Made by a program: the position numbers and the translations under genes. The notes under the pieces are model-generated. The model was not told the DNA's origin, searched no databases, and worked only from the letters and a program-made list of their open reading frames with translations. From a virus: a stretch of 29,648 nucleotides of DNA. Location: positions 1 to 29,648 of IMG/VR virus record IMGVR_UViG_3300001041_000047; one strand, written 5' to 3'. This document shows, in pieces, positions 14,633 through 22,826 of this stretch. How positions within the stretch are numbered: position 1 is the first letter of the stretch; each line of letters begins with the position of its first letter.

Positions 14633-15421
14633 ATGGATTTCATGAAAGGTATTAATAAAGAGAATGTCATGTTAATTAATATAATATATCATAATAAGAG
14701 AAAAGAGAATAATTATAATGATTACTTAGATATTATCACTAAAGATTTAACCACAGGTGAAAAAATACTTACAACTATCGAGAATCCTGAAATGGATATA
14801 TATTTTACAAAAGAGGAGCATAGAAATTATGACTATAATAAGAACTTTATGGAAATTGATAAGACTGATAGACATAGATTTAAATATAAAGATCTAACTA
14901 GATCCATAGCTAAAATGGCTGGGCCTAGTTATGAGAACTTCATTAAACAATCTATAGAAACACAAAATTATGCTAGAATAAATAATATCCATAAATATAA
15001 ATATGTATTTGGATCTGATGTTGATATTGAAAATTGGTATAGAATTCAATGGTTATTAAATTATGATAATAATAAACCTAAATCCGTAACTAAGCTATTT
15101 CTCGACATAGAAGTCGACGGTCGGGATGTACCTGGATTCCCCAGAGATGGTGAAGTGCCAATTAATGCTGTAACGATAGTAGATGAATTTAGTAATCAAT
15201 CATTTACATTCTTATTGGATAATCCATTAAACCCTCAAATAGAAGATTTTAAAAATGATGTGGAATCTTTTGTTGAAGAACTACATAATGATTTTGATGA
15301 ATCATATGGGGAATTAAAATATAACTTATTTATTTATGATGATGAAGTTCAAATGTTAATAGATGTATTTAAATTGATTAACACTCTGAACCGAGATTTC
15401 CTATTAGTGTGGAATATGAGT
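14633..15421 (+). CDS. Family B DNA polymerase N-terminal part, exon 1
   Basis: ATG at 14633. Five exons (14633-15421, 16401-16861, 17114-17342, 17646-17651, 17908-18243) total 1821 nt, giving 606 aa. Exon 1 gives residues 1-263, with exo I FLDIEVDG (D158, E160). The exon ends at WNMS; joined to exon 2 FDVPYM this makes exo II (N261, D265). Exo III is Y-NIK-D in exon 2. Motif A is assembled from exons 3, 4 and 5 as D493-MGAFYP. The protein ends about 105 residues after motif A, so motifs B (KxxxNSxYG) and C (YGDTDS) are absent and a second polypeptide must supply them. P1 of intron 1 pairs GAGU| with GCUC at 15430-15433. Confidence 0.85.
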
Positions 15422-16400
15422 AAAATGATGCTCCTTATAAAGGCGACTTTATAAGAAAATTTCTTTAACTGCTGGAAACTCCTTAGAGCCTTTATTATCA
15501 GAGTATAATAATATAAAGGATTGGGCAATCAGCAATCAAGTTCAATAACAAACTAAGTTTTATTACATTTATTAGAGGAGGGTAAAACATGTATATAGTA
15601 ATACGCAAAGATAAAGAAGTATTTAAATTATCAACTTATCCTGGGATTAAAAAAGATATGTATTCTATTAGTAACTACGGGTCTATACGTAATAATGTGA
15701 CAAACGAGATATTTTTTCCAACATCGAGAAACTCAGCAGGTTATGTACACACTTCTTTATGTACAGAATCATTTAAAGTTTACACTAGTGTTTTGGTATC
15801 ACGTTTAGTTGCTTGGGAATTTTGTGATGGTTATGATAAGGAACTAAATAGGGTGGAAGTCAATCATAAAGATATCAACAGGGCTAATAATTATTATGAG
15901 AATTTAGAATGGGTGACTCGGGGAGAAAATACTAAATTTGCCTACGTGCATGGCAATCGTAAGGTGATAGTGCCAGATTCTAGGGGACCAAGAGCAAAGA
16001 TACGCGGATCATTAAATCCCAAGAATGTTTTCAGTGAAGAGTTTGTACATGAACTCTGTCAGTTATTCACGGACGGTAAGAGCACTAAAGAGATATTAAA
16101 AATATTCAATACGAGTAAAAAATTAAATACACAACTCTATTCATTACTCATGACTTTGAAACATAGAAAAGGATGGGGACATATTACGGAAAAATATGTA
16201 TATTGATATTTGTTATTGAAAAGATTCAACGACTAGAGTGAGAACTCGTAGACCCTTTTCATGGGGTGGACATAATAAGTCCTTCGCGAAATGGGAAACA
16301 TCTCCGATGTGGAGATGAAGATATAGTCTGATATCTTAGGGAAATCCTAAGGAAGTTCATAAGAGAACTGCGTAGTATAAAAAACTATGTGAACTGTTTG
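15422..16400 (+). ncRNA. Group I intron 1 of DNA polymerase, carrying an HNH endonuclease
   Basis: 979 nt. The 5' core is diverged (CTGCTGGAAACTCCTTAGAG, GGATTGGGCAATCAGCAATC). After the ORF come GATTCAACGACTAGAG, AGATATAGTCTG and the AAGTTCATAAGAGAACTG hairpin. The 3' end is CTATGTGAACTGTTTG with terminal G 16400. Splicing restores WNMS-FDVPYM, spacing that fits exo II (Nx2-3[F/Y]D). Confidence 0.85.
15589..16206 (+). CDS. HNH homing endonuclease of DNA polymerase intron 1
   Basis: 205 aa, ATG at 15589 after GAGGAGGG. It has a NUMOD4-like segment (YSISNYGSIRNNVTNE) at ~24-40 and HNH core VEVNHKDINRANNYYENLEW at ~87-106 with the expected N-H-x-D and final N. The C-terminal region FSEEFVHELCQLFTDGKSTK parallels the endonucleases at 2913 and 21044. 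It is of the I-HmuI kind found in Bacillus phage DNA polymerase introns. It lies wholly within the intron, 15 nt before the P7 string. Confidence 0.9.
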   Translation: MYIVIRKDKEVFKLSTYPGIKKDMYSISNYGSIRNNVTNEIFFPTSRNSAGYVHTSLCTESFKVYTSVLVSRLVAWEFCDGYDKELNRVEVNHKDINRANNYYENLEWVTRGENTKFAYVHGNRKVIVPDSRGPRAKIRGSLNPKNVFSEEFVHELCQLFTDGKSTKEILKIFNTSKKLNTQLYSLLMTLKHRKGWGHITEKYVY

Positions 16401-16861
16401 TTCGATGTGCCGTACATGATCGCACGTATGTTAGAATTAGGAATGAATCCTGTTGAAGTGATGTGTCATAAAGATTTTAAAATACAAGAAGCTTTTTTCA
16501 AAAAAGATCTTCGAAATTTTATGATAGCTAATAAAGGAGATTATTTTAAGATATCATCTTATACTGTATATTTAGACCAAATGATAGTATATGCCAGTTT
16601 AAGAAAAGGAGGTAGTCAGTTACGATCAAATGCTCTTAGCTACATTGCTCAAGTTGAAATTGGTGATGAAAAATTAGACTATTCTGAAGATGCTAATATC
16701 AAAACTTTACCATATGTTAATTACAAGAAATTCGTTAAATACAATATCAAAGACGTTTTACTACAACTTGGAATTGAGAGAAAAACTCATGATATTGATA
16801 ATGTTTATTTAAGATCGTATACAAATGTAACAGCTTATTCAAAAGTATTTAGACAAACGGT
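16401..16861 (+). CDS. DNA polymerase B, exon 2 (exo II and exo III)
   Basis: 461 nt starting TTC-GAT (FDVPYMIARMLELGMNP), completing exo II, and containing exo III KKFVKYNIKDVLLQLG (Y-x3-D). It ends ACG-GT, where CGGU| pairs with GCCG at about 16872 (P1). In unspliced RNA the frame reads into the intron until a stop at 16914. Confidence 0.85.
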
Positions 16862-17113
16862 ATTTTATAGTGCCGGTGATTCTTTAATTGACGGGAAACT
16901 CCTTATAGCTTCTTAATGAAGATTGGACAATCCGCAGCCAAGATTCTTATAATAAGAATAAGGTTCAACGACTAGAGTATAACTCGTAGGTTTAATAACT
17001 GAAATGGGAAACCGATAGAATTTATTCTATTGAAGATATAGTCTATTATCCTAAAGTAATTTAGGGAAGTTCATAAGAGAACTACATTATCTTACAAATA
17101 ATGTGAATTATAG
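16862..17113 (+). ncRNA. Group I intron 2 of DNA polymerase
   Basis: 252 nt and ORF-less. Core strings are GACGGGAAACTCCTTATAGC, GATTGGACAATCCGCAGCC, GGTTCAACGACTAGAG and GATATAGTCT, then AGTTCATAAGAGAACT. The 3' end is AATAATGTGAATTATAG with terminal G 17113; GT|G joins as Val. Confidence 0.85.
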
Positions 17114-17342
17114 GTTCTTAAAAAACAGAGCATTTTTAGAGTTTTATAAACAAGGTTTGATTATTGGTAATAATACCAATATTGATTATGGATTACCTCC
17201 TCAGATAGCTAAAGAAAAAGATGAGGATGATGAGAAATTTGCAGGTGCATTAGTTGGTGATCCTGAATTGAATAGTAAGACTGGTATAATGATGTTAGGA
17301 ACTCCAAGTAAATACATCTATGATAACGTTGTAGATATGGAT
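17114..17342 (+). CDS. DNA polymerase B, exon 3
   Basis: 229 nt encoding ...FLKNRAFLEFYKQGL... and KFAGALVGDPELNSKTGIMM, the usual lead-in to family B motif A, ending VVDMD. The last residue, Asp493, is the catalytic aspartate of motif A. The exon ends GGAU|, which pairs with GUCC at about 17349 (P1). Confidence 0.85.
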
Positions 17343-17645
17343 AGCTTTGTCCCATTATGTAGTAATATGTAATGAAAACTTCTTTAATTGACGGGGAACT
17401 CCTTAGAACTTCTTAATCGAAGATTGGACAATCCGCAGCCAAGATTCTTATTATATAGAATAAGGCTCAACGACTATCCCATTGGTATTGAAATATACAA
17501 CAGGAGTAGGGCTCAAATGAGTGGGTGAAATTCCCTTAAATCGAAATAAGAAGCATCTTATATAAGATGATGATATAGTCTGAACTCATATGAGAATATG
17601 AGAGAGTTTACTTTATATTATCTAATAAATAATATTAACAAATTG
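17343..17645 (+). ncRNA. Group I intron 3 of DNA polymerase (ORF-less, IStron-type 3' end)
   Basis: 303 nt. It closely follows RNAP intron 1: the same GUCCCAUUAU guide region, the same AAATCGAAATAAGAAGCATC tract, AAGATGATGATATAGTCTG, and no AGTTCATAAGAGAACT hairpin. It ends TATTATCTAATAAATAATATTAAC, AAATT and G17645. Confidence 0.85.
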
Positions 17646-17651
17646 ATGGGT
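17646..17651 (+). CDS. DNA polymerase B, exon 4 (6-nt microexon)
   Basis: ATGGGT, encoding Met-Gly in phase 0, lies between terminal G17645 and a 5' splice site where AUGGGU| pairs over six bases with GCUCAU at 17659-17664. Joined to its neighbours it gives D-MG-AFYP, exactly the D-x-x-S/A-L/F-Y-P spacing of motif A. No other split of this stretch that I tried restores that spacing. RNA confirmation is lacking. Confidence 0.75.
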
Positions 17652-17907
17652 AAATATTGCTCATATAAAACTTCTTTAATTGACGGGAAACTCCTTAGAA
17701 CTTCTTAACTGAAGATTGGACAATCCGCAGCCAAGATTCTTACATAAGAATAAGGTTCAACGACTAGAGTGTGACTCGTAGATATAAAGTTATATCGAAA
17801 TGAAAAGCTCTCTTAATAAGAGATGAAGATATAGTCTAATATCCTATATAATTATAGGGAAGTTCATAAGAGAACTGTATAGAGTTACGATCTATATGAA
17901 TACCATG
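17652..17907 (+). ncRNA. Group I intron 4 of DNA polymerase
   Basis: 256 nt and ORF-less. It has the core strings GACGGGAAACTCCTTAG, GATTGGACAATCCGCAGCC, GGTTCAACGACTAGAG and GATATAGTCT, then the AGTTCATAAGAGAACTG hairpin. The 3' end TATAGAGTTACGATCTATATGAA is shared with RNAP intron 3. The terminal G is 17907. Confidence 0.85.
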
Positions 17908-18243
17908 GCGTTTTATCCTAATATGATTATGGCTTTTAATATATCACCAAATTGTATAATCGGTAAATTACTCTTAGACACAACCATAGAAGACCTATAT
18001 AATATCAAAGATATTGAAGCCGATATATATGATTGTGGGCGAGACTTCGTAGATAACATGTTAATTAACAATCCTGGTAACATGGGCAGTAAATGGTTTA
18101 ATCTTCCGAAAATAGAAGAACTTAATGAGTTAATACGAGAGAAGTTCTTAATGAATAAGAAGACTAAACTAATTATACCTGACTCATATAAAGATAAGTT
18201 ATTTATTGAGAATCTAGTAATAAATATTAAAGGAGTGAAATGA
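17908..18243 (+). CDS. DNA polymerase B, exon 5 (end of motif A, C-terminus of this half)
   Basis: Begins AFYPNMIMAFNISPNC, the second part of motif A and its usual NISP follow-up, and ends INIKGVK with TGA at 18241. An in-frame ATG upstream (17896) is intron sequence. The next gene starts two bases after the stop, so they are co-translated. Motifs B and C do not follow in any frame I could read. Confidence 0.85.
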   Translation, partial: AFYPNMIMAFNISPNCIIGKLLLDTTIEDLYNIKDIEADIYDCGRDFVDNMLINNPGNMGSKWFNLPKIEELNELIREKFLMNKKTKLIIPDSYKDKLFIENLVINIKGVK

Positions 18244-18244
18244 A

Positions 18245-18901
18245 ATGATTAATTCACCTATAATGGAATTAACCTCGAAGGACATTAAGAAGTTAAATGA
18301 ATTCAATCAAATTGTAAAAAGAGTTTTTAATGGTATTTATATATTTAGTGATGGGATAATTATGACTGATCCAGAAATAGGTAATAGAGTTAATAAAGGT
18401 GTTCATTTTGCAACAACTTCAATACAACCTATTGATAATATACCGAGTAATTATTATATGTCTCTTAAATGTGATAAGATATTTAAATTCATTCGTGATA
18501 ATAAAAAGAATATACGATATTTAACAATAGATGGAGGTGATTTATATATTGATCTTAAAGATGAGAGTAAAGAAATTATTGGACGTATTTTTGATGCTGA
18601 TGATAATCTTTATTTGAAGAAACGCGCCATATCAAACACTATAGAGTATCATAAAACACATTCATCATTAGTGTCTCAGAATGTTATTGAATCATTATCT
18701 GATAACGAAATATATACTTATGGTGATGATGAATATAGAGTCCGAATAACTAAGGAATTATTACCGGCTCTAAAGAGGGATATGAAAGTTAATATTTCAT
18801 TCAGAGATGAAGTCGGTGATCCAACACTTTTTTATATTATATTATCTGTGGATAAAGGTGATGTTATAACATATCATATGTATAAGTGTATAAAGTACTA
18901 A
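18245..18901 (+). CDS. Possible sliding clamp (gp45/PCNA-like)
   Basis: 218 aa, ATG at 18245 with AGGAGTG inside the end of the polymerase gene. The length fits gp45-type clamps (about 220-230 aa). The layout, two beta-rich halves with an internal helix (ITKELLPALKRDMKVNISFR) followed by strands (PTLFYIILSVDKGDVITYHM), is compatible with a clamp fold. Coupling to the polymerase supports this. No diagnostic clamp motif is evident, so the call is tentative; otherwise it is an unknown replication-associated protein. A terminator follows. Confidence 0.4.
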   Translation: MINSPIMELTSKDIKKLNEFNQIVKRVFNGIYIFSDGIIMTDPEIGNRVNKGVHFATTSIQPIDNIPSNYYMSLKCDKIFKFIRDNKKNIRYLTIDGGDLYIDLKDESKEIIGRIFDADDNLYLKKRAISNTIEYHKTHSSLVSQNVIESLSDNEIYTYGDDEYRVRITKELLPALKRDMKVNISFRDEVGDPTLFYIILSVDKGDVITYHMYKCIKY

Positions 18902-18905
18902 TATA

Positions 18906-18945
18906 AAATAATGGTATGAATTTAATTCATACCATTATTTTTTTT
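18906..18945 (+). terminator. Rho-independent terminator
   Basis: AAATAATGGTATGAATT / AATTCATACCATTATTT stem with a one-base loop and T-run. Confidence 0.9.
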
Positions 18946-18974
18946 GCTAAATTTCACTAATTAAATTATTCAGG

Positions 18975-18986
18975 AACAGAACTATA
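18975..18986 (+). promoter_or_regulatory. AACA(N)6TW late-type promoter motif
   Basis: AACA GAACTA TA followed by ATATA; the predicted start at 18986 is 31 nt before the portal ATG. Confidence 0.5.
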
Positions 18987-19016
18987 ATATATCATACATG
19001 AAAGGGAAGGTGTATA

Positions 19017-20809
19017 ATGGCTAATCCCAAAGATAATGATTCGAATTTAGTCAAAAAAGTAGAAAAACCTTTGGCTAAATTAAATACTCTATTTAATGAT
19101 ATCATGGATACTATTTCGTTTAACACTTTTAATACGGATAGTAAGCATGAGAAAGAATTACAGAAATTTGCTAAGGAAATTGATGAGGTTGTTTCCCAAG
19201 AAATTAAGAACTTAACCACATTTACGGGAGATGACATATCAACTTTCTTAGTAAAATTATTTAATGAATATGATAATAATGCCAATACTGACTTTAAGAA
19301 TATCGAAGATATATTCAATACAAAAGACAATAGTGTTTTTCAATTCTTTCAAGATAAATATAAAAATGTAAATTTATTATATGATGATCTAAATATGATC
19401 TGTAGTAAATTATCGGAATTAAATGAAGCCGTCTTAGCGACTAGAGATGCTATTGTAACTTCAGACGATATAGGTCAATCGATAACGCGTACATTGAAAT
19501 TTAAAGAAGTTGTTGAAAGTAATGAGAATACAAGTTATATAAAGCTTATTGAGAATATGGAAAAGAAATTTAAATTAACTCAGAAACTTAAGAATCATAT
19601 CATTCCAAAAACACTTCAATATGGTAAGTATTATGCGTATATAATACCATATGCTAAATTATTTGAAAGATATTACAATGATAAGGTAAAAGATGATAGA
19701 ATGGTTTCCTCTTTAGAGTCATCAGTAACACCTGACTTTATAACTGAAGTTAAAGAAAGTGTAAATGCTATATCTAAAACGAATATATTACCTAACGATA
19801 TGTCTAAAGCACTAAAAGGTTATTTAGAAGGTATTGAAGTTCATAATGATGAGATCGCAATTCCAGTTATTGAAGGAATTGATATCAGTATATTATTAGA
19901 GGATATGTTAGATGATCCTGATGAATTTAAATCAAATGTTGAAAAAACATTAAAGAATTCCACTAAGAAATCTAAAGGAAAAACTACTACCGATATATTT
20001 CCAGAATCAACTATTAATATGAAAAAATCGAATAAAGATAGTGATTTTGTTAATATAAAAGGTTGTTATGTTAAGCTAATAGAACCTAGAAAAATAATAC
20101 CTGTAAAGATACTTGATCAAGTAATTGGGTATTATTTTATTCATGATACAGCATATGATACTCATAAATCCCCATTTACTACAACTATTAAAATGAATCC
20201 CGCTAATAATACCAATGATGCTGAAAATATGTTCTTATCTAAAATAACAGATAAAGTTGTTAAAGCATTCGATAAAAGTTTTTTAGAAAAGAATATTAAG
20301 TTTAAAGAACTTATTATGAATGCTTTAACATATAATGATATTTACAAAAAGCAACTAAAATTTCAATTTATACCTAAGGATTATATCCAAGAATTTACCG
20401 TTAATGAAGATGAGGAAGGTGAAGGTACATCTATATTAATGCCTTCATTGTTTTATGCTAAATTATACTTAGCGTTACTTATCTTTAAGATGATGTCTAT
20501 CATCACTAAATCTAATGATACCAAAGTTAATTATGTAAAACAATCTGGAATTGATACTAATGTTGTTAATAAGGTTCAAGAAGTTGCTCGGTCAATTAAG
20601 GATCGTCAGGTAAATTTCATGGACATATTGAATTATAATAGTATTATCTCTAAGATTGGAGCTAATAAGGAGCTCTTTATTCCTGTGGGCCGCTCTGGGG
20701 AACGTGGACTTGAATTTGACATTATTTCAGGGCAAGAGATTTCCCTGAACACAGAACTAATGGAAATGCTAAAATCGAGCTTCATTAGCTTGACTGGAGT
20801 CCCCTCGGT
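19017..20809 (+). CDS. Portal vertex protein, exon 1
   Basis: ATG at 19017 after GGGAAGGTG. Three exons (19017-20809, 21983-22010, 22334-22777) give 754 aa. Exon 1 encodes ~597 residues: a helical N-terminus, a central portal-type core (YGKYYAYIIPYAKLFERYYN; KILDQVIGYYFIHDTAYD), and the approach to the crown/clip ...LNTELMEMLKSSFISLTGVP. The spliced continuation SVIMNFINEADYAKTLVMAN is the GVPxxxMxxxNEADFAKT pattern of T4-like and jumbo portals. The portal forms the dodecameric DNA gate at one capsid vertex and docks terminase. The exon ends TCG-GT, with UCGGU| pairing to GCCGA at 20823-20827. Confidence 0.8.
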
Positions 20810-21982
20810 AAAATAATATATAGCCGATGATAAACTTCTTTAATTGACGGGAATATCCTCAGAGCTTTAAACTACTAAACTAGTATAGTGATATGCTAAG
20901 TGGCTAGGAGTAATTAACCTAGGTATAGTAATAATGTTTAAGATTGGATAATCCGCAACCAAGATTCTAATGTTATTAAATATTATTTCTTATATTCATC
21001 ATAACAGAGCTATAAATATAATTATATGAAAGGATTGTGAGTAATGCGAAATATAGTTGAAATATTTAAACCGATTTATATTTATGGTGAACGCACTAAT
21101 TATTTAGTTAGTGATTGGGGGACTGTAATGAATGGGACTACCAAGAAGGAGTTAAAACAACGTCTTAATGCTGATAACTATTATGAAGTTACATTATGGG
21201 TAAATAATAAAGCCGTTAATCGAAGGATACATAGATTGGTGGCCGAAACCTTTCTTGAGAATCCAAATAATTATCCTGTAGTAAATCATAAAAAAGGTGG
21301 ATTAACAGAGGATGGGCAATGGAATAATTGTGTTTTAAACTTAGAACATACAACTATTTCATATAATACAAAACATGCATATGATACGGGTTTAAAGAAC
21401 CCTTTAGTTGGAGAGGAATGTGGGTTTAATATATATCCGGAACCATTAATAGATAAAATTATCAATAAACTATTAATGGCTATACCACCGGACATTATAG
21501 CCGATGAACTTGGGGTAAAAGTATCATTAGTTACAAGTGTGCGTGATGGATATTCATGGAAACATAAAATTAAAGGTCTTGTTTTTCCTAAACCTGCTTT
21601 TGCCCACACTAATGAATATACATATGAATTAAAATTTAAAATTTTGAATTTATTATATGTGGGTAAAACAACAAAGGAAATTATAGAAAGACTTGATCTT
21701 CCGAAAAAAAATAAATTTAAAAGTTTAATCGACAATATAAGACGACGAAATATGGAGAGGATGATAATAAATATTAGATGAAGGCCCAACGACTATTGAA
21801 AGATATGTTTTCCGTTCAACATATTAAGTAATGTAGATATACAAGTCAATTAATGGTATATCGAAATATGAGGCAATCCCTTTAAATATAAGGGTTTGAA
21901 GATATAGTCTGGTATCCTATAGAAATATAGGGAAGTTCATAATAGAACTGCATTATCTGACGAATAGTGTGAACATATCTCG
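20810..21982 (+). ncRNA. Group I intron 1 of portal, carrying an HNH endonuclease
   Basis: 1173 nt. The 5' core is GACGGGAATATCCTCAGAGC and GATTGGATAATCCGCAACC. After the ORF comes a diverged P7 string (GCCCAACGACTA), then AGATATAGTCTGG and AAGTTCATAATAGAACTG. The 3' end is GTGTGAACATATCTCG with terminal G 21982. The core has more differences than the ORF-less introns. Confidence 0.8.
21044..21781 (+). CDS. HNH homing endonuclease of portal intron 1
   Basis: 245 aa, ATG at 21044 after GGATTGTGAG. NUMOD4-like region NYLVSDWGTVMNGTTKKELK, then RRIHRLVAETFLENPNNYPV and the HNH core VVNHKKGGLTEDGQWNNCVL. The usual N-H-x-D is N-H-K-K here, with an extra ~6 residues (LTEDGQ) before the asparagines, so catalysis may be altered or lost. 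The C-terminal HTH-like parts are YPEPLIDKIINKLLMAIPPD and KTTKEIIERLDLPKKNKFKS. It ends seven bases before the P7 string. Confidence 0.85.
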   Translation: MRNIVEIFKPIYIYGERTNYLVSDWGTVMNGTTKKELKQRLNADNYYEVTLWVNNKAVNRRIHRLVAETFLENPNNYPVVNHKKGGLTEDGQWNNCVLNLEHTTISYNTKHAYDTGLKNPLVGEECGFNIYPEPLIDKIINKLLMAIPPDIIADELGVKVSLVTSVRDGYSWKHKIKGLVFPKPAFAHTNEYTYELKFKILNLLYVGKTTKEIIERLDLPKKNKFKSLIDNIRRRNMERMIINIR

Positions 21983-22010
21983 TATTATGAATTTCATTAA
22001 CGAAGCAGAT
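21983..22010 (+). CDS. Portal vertex protein, exon 2 (28 nt)
   Basis: Encodes the last base of a Val codon plus IMNFINEAD. The 3' side GCAGAU| pairs perfectly over six bases with GUCUGC at 22023-22028. Joined to exon 3 it reads NEAD-YAKTLV. The exon has no ORF of its own. Confidence 0.8.
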
Positions 22011-22333
22011 CGAGAAATCCATGTCTGCATATACAGTGATGTATATTAAAAAACTATTTTAATTGTCGGGGATCTCCTTAATGCTTTATTTAATAAAGAT
22101 TGGACAATCCGCAGCCAAGATTCTATTTAATAGAATAAGGTTCAACGACTATCGAAAGCTTTTAATTAAGTTAGTAGAGTAGATTACATATTGATGGTAA
22201 TCGAAGTGGAGAGCTCCAATATTAAAATTAATTAATTTTAATATTGGATGAAGATATAGTCTAGTATCCTAATGTAAATTAGGGAAGTTCATAAGAGAAC
22301 TGCATGTGAGTTATGACATATGTGAATATATCG
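22011..22333 (+). ncRNA. Group I intron 2 of portal
   Basis: 323 nt and ORF-less. Core strings are GTCGGGGATCTCCTTAATGC, GATTGGACAATCCGCAGCC, GGTTCAACGACTA and AGATATAGTCTAG, then AGTTCATAAGAGAACTG. P8 is extended with an AT-rich stem (22219-22249). The 3' end is ATATGTGAATATATCG with terminal G 22333. Confidence 0.85.
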
Positions 22334-22777
22334 TATGCCAAAACCCTAGTCATGGCAAATGCTAAGTTTGTCGGTCGAGTTATAACACATCAGGGATCAT
22401 TTAATGGATCAGTTACTGAATTCTATAAGAAACTAATGGGATTTGCAACTGAAATACCTGAGAATTTAATCGATGAATTTGAATATATATTTGCTGCACC
22501 GAAAACATTAACTAATACTAATCTAACTGATCTTATATCTAATGCTGAACAAACTGCTACATTTATTGTGAAATCATTAACTGGTGATAATTCATCCCCT
22601 AGTGATGATGATAACTTATTAAAAGATTTGTTATTTAATAAAATCTCTAGAGAATTCCTACCAATGATTCCATGGAGTACTGCTGATACAATATTAGAGG
22701 AGTGTAAGATAGAATTGGAGAAGTTGAAAGCTGAAAAGAAAATGACTACTCCTGAAGGTACTGAAGACGTACAATAA
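22334..22777 (+). CDS. Portal vertex protein, exon 3
   Basis: 148 codons including TAA. Begins YAKTLVMANAKFVGRVITHQ, the helix that completes the portal stem/clip, and ends with an acidic low-complexity tail. The ATG at 22313 is intron sequence. It converges with the tube gene on a shared terminator. Confidence 0.8.
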   Translation, partial: YAKTLVMANAKFVGRVITHQGSFNGSVTEFYKKLMGFATEIPENLIDEFEYIFAAPKTLTNTNLTDLISNAEQTATFIVKSLTGDNSSPSDDDNLLKDLLFNKISREFLPMIPWSTADTILEECKIELEKLKAEKKMTTPEGTEDVQ

Positions 22778-22821
22778 AAAAATAAGTCTATGATGGTTAA
22801 TTCCATCATAGACTTATTTTT
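22778..22821 (+). terminator. Bidirectional terminator between portal and tube genes
   Basis: AAAAATAAGTCTATGATGG / CCATCATAGACTTATTTTT stem with loop TTAATT. A-run and T-run on the two sides suit both convergent genes. Confidence 0.9.
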
Positions 22822-22826
22822 ATTAT

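Noticed and set aside
15400-15454. DNA polymerase exon 1 extended to the stop at 15454 (WNMSKMMLLIKATL)
   Set aside because: It breaks exo II. Ending at 15421 gives WNMS-FDVPYM and a P1 GAGU/GCUC.
17636-17651. A 15-nt exon AAC-AAA-TTG-ATG-GGT instead of the 6-nt one
   Set aside because: It would insert three extra residues between the catalytic Asp and AFYP, and the required terminal G would be missing before it.
22313-22777. A separate 154-aa gene downstream of the portal
   Set aside because: It has no ribosome site at 22313, and its sequence from YAKTLV onward continues the portal after splicing.
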